Origin: Bacteroidota bacterium
GTDB lineage: Bacteria; Bacteroidota; Bacteroidia; UKL13-3
Length of the DNA stretch: 35,202 nucleotides
Direction of reading: 5' to 3'
Assembly (NCBI GenBank): GCA_947453415.1
Contig: CANGGG010000030.1
Coordinates: forward strand, 1 to 35,202
The translations under genes were made by a program, and so were the position numbers. Below, piece by piece: positions 31,820 to 35,202 of this stretch. Numbering within the stretch: the first letter of the stretch is position 1; each line of letters starts with the position of its first letter. The notes below the pieces were generated by a model. The model was not told where the DNA came from. It searched no databases and was given only the letters and a program-made list of their open reading frames with translations.

Positions 31820-33076
31820 TTATTCCTCCACATAATCCAAATCTTTGTGAAAGCTTTCGGCAATATATGCGGTAGAAATAATGGCTAAGGTTAAGCAAAT
31901 TAAGCCTACTACTAATGCCGAAGAGGTAATGTTAAAACTAAAATTGCTTTGCAAAGCGGCAAAACCTAAAGTAATTGGAACTACCGCACCACGCACAAAA
32001 TTAGGAACGGTATTAGTCACTGTAGAGCGAATATTGGTGCCAAATTGTTCGCAGGCCACCGTTACAAAAAGTGCCCAATAACCAGTGGCAGCTCCTAATA
32101 AAAAACACATGAGTTTAAAGTAAGAAACCGAAACTTGGTTGTTAAATAAATACACAAAATAGAGGATTAAACTAATTCCTAAATAGCCAAAAATTACTTT
32201 TTTTCTGCTTTTAAATAATTGGCTGAACAAGCCACTTAACAAATCGCCAAACGACAAGCCTAAATAAGCAAACATTACACTGTCGGCTACTTTTATTTCA
32301 ACGCCCAAGTTACGAGCAAATAAATGTGATTTATTGACCAAAACACCAATGGTAAACCAAATTGGTAAACCAATGGCAATACAAGCCAAATATTTCAGTA
32401 AGTTATTTTTATTTTTCAGTAAATTTATCAAATTTCCTTTTTGGATTGATTTGTTTGTTTCCACCATTTTATACATTCCACTTTCGTAAGTTCCTGCTCT
32501 GAGCAACAATAGCAATAAGCCTAAAATGCCACCTACCAAATAAGTAACTTGCCAATTTTTTAATGAAATAGAAAAAGCGGTATCTAAAAACGAAACCAAA
32601 TAATGACCATTTTTGCCAATAAATGCAGCAGCAATGGCACCTAATGCTCCAACAGAAACGATGATCATGGTTCCAATTCCGCGCTTCGATTTTTCCATGT
32701 TTTCACTTACCAAAGTGATTCCAGCACCTAGCTCACCGGCCAAACCAATACCAGCTATAAACCTAGCTAAAGCATAACTAGGAATATCTGTTACAAAAGC
32801 GTTGGCAATATTAGCAATTGAATACAAAATGATAGAACCAAATAGCACCGAAACTCTTCCTTTTTTATCGCCTAAAATACCCCAAATTAATCCACCTAAA
32901 AGCATGCCTGTCATTTGACAATTAAACAAATAAGTATCTGTTTTATCCATCAAGTCGGCAGAAATAAAATCGAGTAAACTTTCTTGTTTTACAACGTTAA
33001 ATACAATTAAATCATAAATATCTACAAAGTAACCAAGGGCGGCCACAATTATTAAAAAGTTGAGTTTTTTATTCAT
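31820..33076 (-). CDS. MFS transporter
   Basis: The 418-residue inner-membrane protein has about 12 hydrophobic helices. The MFS signature between helices 2 and 3 reads GGLIWGILGDKKGRVSVL. The helix 4 region is ARFIAGIGLAGELGAGITLVSE, of the sugar/metabolite-symporter (MHS/SP) type. A central cytoplasmic loop contains ESGMYKMVETNKS. The substrate is unknown; the neighbouring anmK gene on the other strand does not settle it. Length and both halves are intact. Upstream lies a 127-base divergent promoter region shared with anmK. Confidence 0.9.
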   Translation of the reverse strand: MNKKLNFLIIVAALGYFVDIYDLIVFNVVKQESLLDFISADLMDKTDTYLFNCQMTGMLLGGLIWGILGDKKGRVSVLFGSIILYSIANIANAFVTDIPSYALARFIAGIGLAGELGAGITLVSENMEKSKRGIGTMIIVSVGALGAIAAAFIGKNGHYLVSFLDTAFSISLKNWQVTYLVGGILGLLLLLLRAGTYESGMYKMVETNKSIQKGNLINLLKNKNNLLKYLACIAIGLPIWFTIGVLVNKSHLFARNLGVEIKVADSVMFAYLGLSFGDLLSGLFSQLFKSRKKVIFGYLGISLILYFVYLFNNQVSVSYFKLMCFLLGAATGYWALFVTVACEQFGTNIRSTVTNTVPNFVRGAVVPITLGFAALQSNFSFNITSSALVVGLICLTLAIISTAYIAESFHKDLDYVEE

Positions 33077-33182
33077 TTTAAAAACGCTAAATAGAATTGC
33101 ATGATAAGAAAAATTGTTCGATTTTGAATAAATGTAAATATTTTCAATGATAAAAAATAGTCAAACACCCACCAAATTATAA

Positions 33183-33190
33183 TATATTCG
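33183..33190 (+). promoter_or_regulatory. Candidate anmK -7 box
   Basis: TATATTCG, followed by CACAC, is close to TAnnTTTG. It would give a leader of about 19 bases to the ATG at 33216. Confidence 0.35.
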
Positions 33191-33215
33191 CACACTTATT
33201 TTTTTGAAAATAAAC

Positions 33216-34295
33216 ATGAATAAATACAATGTAATAGGCTTAATGAGTGGCACTTCAATGGATGGAGTTGACATTGCTTATTGCGAATTTGAATTGATAA
33301 ATGATTCATGGAATTTTGAAATTAAACAAGCTCAAACCCTTCCTTACGATGAAAATTGGTTGGTTAGGTTAAGTCAATTACACAATCAACCAATTCACTT
33401 ATATCCTAAAACTGATGCGTTTTATGGAAAGTATTTAGGAAAAATTACCAAACAATTTATTGAAGAAAATAACCTTGTTGTTGATTTTATTTCATCGCAC
33501 GGACATACCATTTTTCATCAACCTGAAAGCGGATTTACTGCTCAAATTGGTTGCGGAGCAGGAATTAATTCAGAAAGCAATTTGCCGGTTGTAAATAATT
33601 TTAGGAACATGGACGTAATGCTTGGTGGACAAGGTGCGCCATTGGTTCCTATTGGTGATTTTTTATTATTTGAAAAGTATGATGCTTGTTTAAATTTGGG
33701 TGGCTTTGCCAATATAAGTTTAAAAAATTCACAAAAAGCATTTGATATTTCACCCTGCAATATGGTGTTAAATATTATTGCCAATGAATTTGATTTACCA
33801 TTTGATCACGAAGGTGAAATTGCTGCTAGCGGCAATATTAATCATGAATTACTTTTAGCACTAAATGATTTAGATTTTTACAAAAAAGAAGGTGCAAAAT
33901 CATTAGGCATTGAATGGGTGAAAAAAGAATTTTGGCCAATTATTGCTAGCTTTTCTTCGTTGAGTGATGCCGATAAAATGGCAACTTTAAGTGAACATAT
34001 TGCATTACAAATTGCAACTATTTTAAACATTAATAATATTGAAAATGTGCTAGTAACAGGTGGTGGTACTTTCAATCATTTTTTGATAAACAATATAAAA
34101 AGTAAAACCAAAACAACAATAATAATTCCAGATTTAAACACCATCAATTTTAAAGAAGCCATGGTTTTTGCTTTTTTGGGTGTATTAAGAATGAGGAATG
34201 AAATTAATATTTTAAAATCAGTTACGGGTGCTGTTAGCAATAGTATTGGCGGAGCGTTACACGGAAATTTCAGTAAACTGATTGAAAGATTATAA
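33216..34295 (+). CDS. anmK: Anhydro-N-acetylmuramic acid kinase
   Basis: The protein has 359 residues from ATG 33216. A frame four codons longer begins with TTG at 33204 and is less likely, as the family starts right before the GLMSGTSMDGVD loop. The enzyme phosphorylates and opens 1,6-anhydro-MurNAc to MurNAc-6-phosphate in cell-wall recycling in the cytoplasm. Other signatures are SSHGHTIFHQP, NNFRNMDVMLGGQGAPLVPIGD (seen as two blocks), NLGGFANIS and the VTGGGTFNHFLI nucleotide loop. It is complete. It is followed after 86 bases by the dehydrogenase gene. Confidence 0.95.
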   Translation: MNKYNVIGLMSGTSMDGVDIAYCEFELINDSWNFEIKQAQTLPYDENWLVRLSQLHNQPIHLYPKTDAFYGKYLGKITKQFIEENNLVVDFISSHGHTIFHQPESGFTAQIGCGAGINSESNLPVVNNFRNMDVMLGGQGAPLVPIGDFLLFEKYDACLNLGGFANISLKNSQKAFDISPCNMVLNIIANEFDLPFDHEGEIAASGNINHELLLALNDLDFYKKEGAKSLGIEWVKKEFWPIIASFSSLSDADKMATLSEHIALQIATILNINNIENVLVTGGGTFNHFLINNIKSKTKTTIIIPDLNTINFKEAMVFAFLGVLRMRNEINILKSVTGAVSNSIGGALHGNFSKLIERL

Positions 34296-34381
34296 TCCTG
34301 ATTAATCGGGAGAAAGATTACAAAATTAAAAGATTACAAAACTAAAAACTAAGTACTAGAAACTAACAACTAACAACTATT
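34296..34381. repeat. Palindrome and low-complexity spacer after anmK
   Basis: TCCTGATTAATCGGGA (34296-34311) is a palindrome with one T-G wobble, directly after the anmK stop. The rest repeats AGATTACAAAA and ACTAA/CAACTAA words (34313-34378). I see no gene in it. The palindrome resembles CCCGATGCATCGG at 31787-31799. Confidence 0.6.
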
Positions 34382-35202
34382 ATGCAATTAGATAAATTAA
34401 TACAAAAATACGAATCGAAACAACCAGAGATTGTTTTTGAATGGAAAGACAGCGAAACAGATGCGGAAGGTTGGGTAGTTATTAACTCGTTACGTGGTGG
34501 TGCTGCAGGTGGCGGAACGCGTATGCGTAAAGGTTTGAACAAACATGAAGTAACTTCATTGGCCAAAACCATGGAAATAAAATTTGCCATTGCTGGTCCA
34601 GCTATTGGTGGAGCAAAATCTGGAATTAATTTTGACCCAGCTGATCCTCGTAAAAAAGGCGTGTTGGAGCGTTGGTACAAAGCAGTGATGCCTTTGCTTA
34701 AAGCATATTATGGAACTGGTGGTGATTTAAACGTAGATGAAATTCATGAAGTAATTCCTATTACTGAAAAATTAGGTTTATTTCACCCGCAAGAAGGTGT
34801 AGTGAATGGTCATTTTAAAGTTGATGCAATTTCTACTAAAAAACGTTTGGCAAATTTAACGGGTGGCGTTTCTAAAAAATTAACAGATTTACGTTTTATT
34901 CCTGCTGACGATAAAAACTTGGTTACAGCCGATATGATTACTGGTTATGGCGTGGCTGAGGCTGTTCGTCATTACTACGGAATTTGGGGTGGAAACGTAA
35001 ATATGAAACGTGCCATTATTCAAGGTTGGGGAAATGTAGGTGCTGCGGCAGCTTATTACCTAAGTTTGTATGGTGTAATGATAGTTGGAATTATTGACCG
35101 AAATGGTGGTTTGATAAAAAATACTGGCTTTACCAAAGATGAAATAAAAGAACTATTTTTAAACAAACAAGGCAATACTTTGGTTCATCCTGATATGCTT
35201 TC
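34382..35202 (+). CDS. Glu/Leu/Phe/Val dehydrogenase, cut by the window edge
   Basis: The frame is open from ATG 34382 to the right edge (273 codons), so the C-terminus is missing. The dimerisation/substrate domain reads SLRGGAAGGGTRMRKGL, then MEIKFAIAGPAIGGAKSGI, with lysines at 67 and 79 in the positions of the catalytic and substrate lysines. A GTGGDLNVDE block (111-120) follows. The NAD-binding domain starts RAIIQGWGNVGAAAAYYL (GWGNVG at 215-220). The family deaminates amino acids to 2-oxo acids with NAD(P). Which amino acid is used cannot be told from what is visible. It is cytoplasmic, with no signal peptide. Confidence 0.9.
   Translation, partial: MQLDKLIQKYESKQPEIVFEWKDSETDAEGWVVINSLRGGAAGGGTRMRKGLNKHEVTSLAKTMEIKFAIAGPAIGGAKSGINFDPADPRKKGVLERWYKAVMPLLKAYYGTGGDLNVDEIHEVIPITEKLGLFHPQEGVVNGHFKVDAISTKKRLANLTGGVSKKLTDLRFIPADDKNLVTADMITGYGVAEAVRHYYGIWGGNVNMKRAIIQGWGNVGAAAAYYLSLYGVMIVGIIDRNGGLIKNTGFTKDEIKELFLNKQGNTLVHPDML

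Noticed and set aside
33204-33215. TTG start of anmK
   Set aside because: ATG 33216 is next in frame and places the conserved N-terminal loop at the usual distance.

Overview
The window is AT-rich chromosomal DNA of a free-living Bacteroidota bacterium. Three things point there. There are two proteins with type IX secretion (T9SS) C-terminal sorting domains and a SusR-like Y_Y_Y/LuxR regulator. Several genes have TAnnTTTG-type -7 boxes and lack Shine-Dalgarno sequences. The single-copy genes (era, ahcY, def, gpsA, ruvX, purH, anmK) have the usual Bacteroidota flavour. No genus is claimed.

Layout. 1-473 (-): start of a protein with a disordered N-terminus made of 37-residue repeats, cut by the window edge. 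583-2163: a DUF2459-like protein convergent with era. 2201-3058: an intact initiator tRNA-fMet flanked by two tRNA relics, with a GIY-YIG nuclease gene and a truncated second copy of it. This looks like a duplicated tRNA/terminator/GIY-YIG module. 3084-5072: ahcY and a bacilliredoxin. 5240-22669: a beta-glucan (probably laminarin-type beta-1,3-glucan) utilisation region. It holds a 978-residue T9SS-sorted binding protein, a membrane one-component regulator on the other strand, and a seven-gene operon. The operon encodes two outer-membrane barrels, two lipoproteins, a GH3 lipoprotein, a GH16 endoglucanase with a T9SS tag and a clan GH-A hydrolase. No SusC or SusD gene is present. 22870-30361 (-): gamma-carbonic-anhydrase-like protein, serine hydrolase, ABC exporter, gpsA, def, ruvX and purH, with intergenic palindromes and repeats. 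30491-31691: an orphan antitoxin-like gene, a small lipoprotein and a mazEF pair. 31820-35202: an MFS transporter, anmK and the start of a Glu/Leu/Phe/Val-type dehydrogenase cut by the right edge.

How the parts may work together. In the glucan region GH16 would cut the polysaccharide at the surface, the CBM-like modules would hold it, the GH-A and GH3 enzymes would finish it, and the barrels could pass oligosaccharides. A 26-bp sequence with 19 identical positions lies upstream of both the binding-protein gene and the operon, on either side of the regulator gene. I propose it as the regulator's operator. The most unusual structures are this SusCD-less locus with its shared motif, and the tRNA-fMet/GIY-YIG module array, in which two tRNA relics carry the same 16-bp palindrome at the same place in the anticodon arm.
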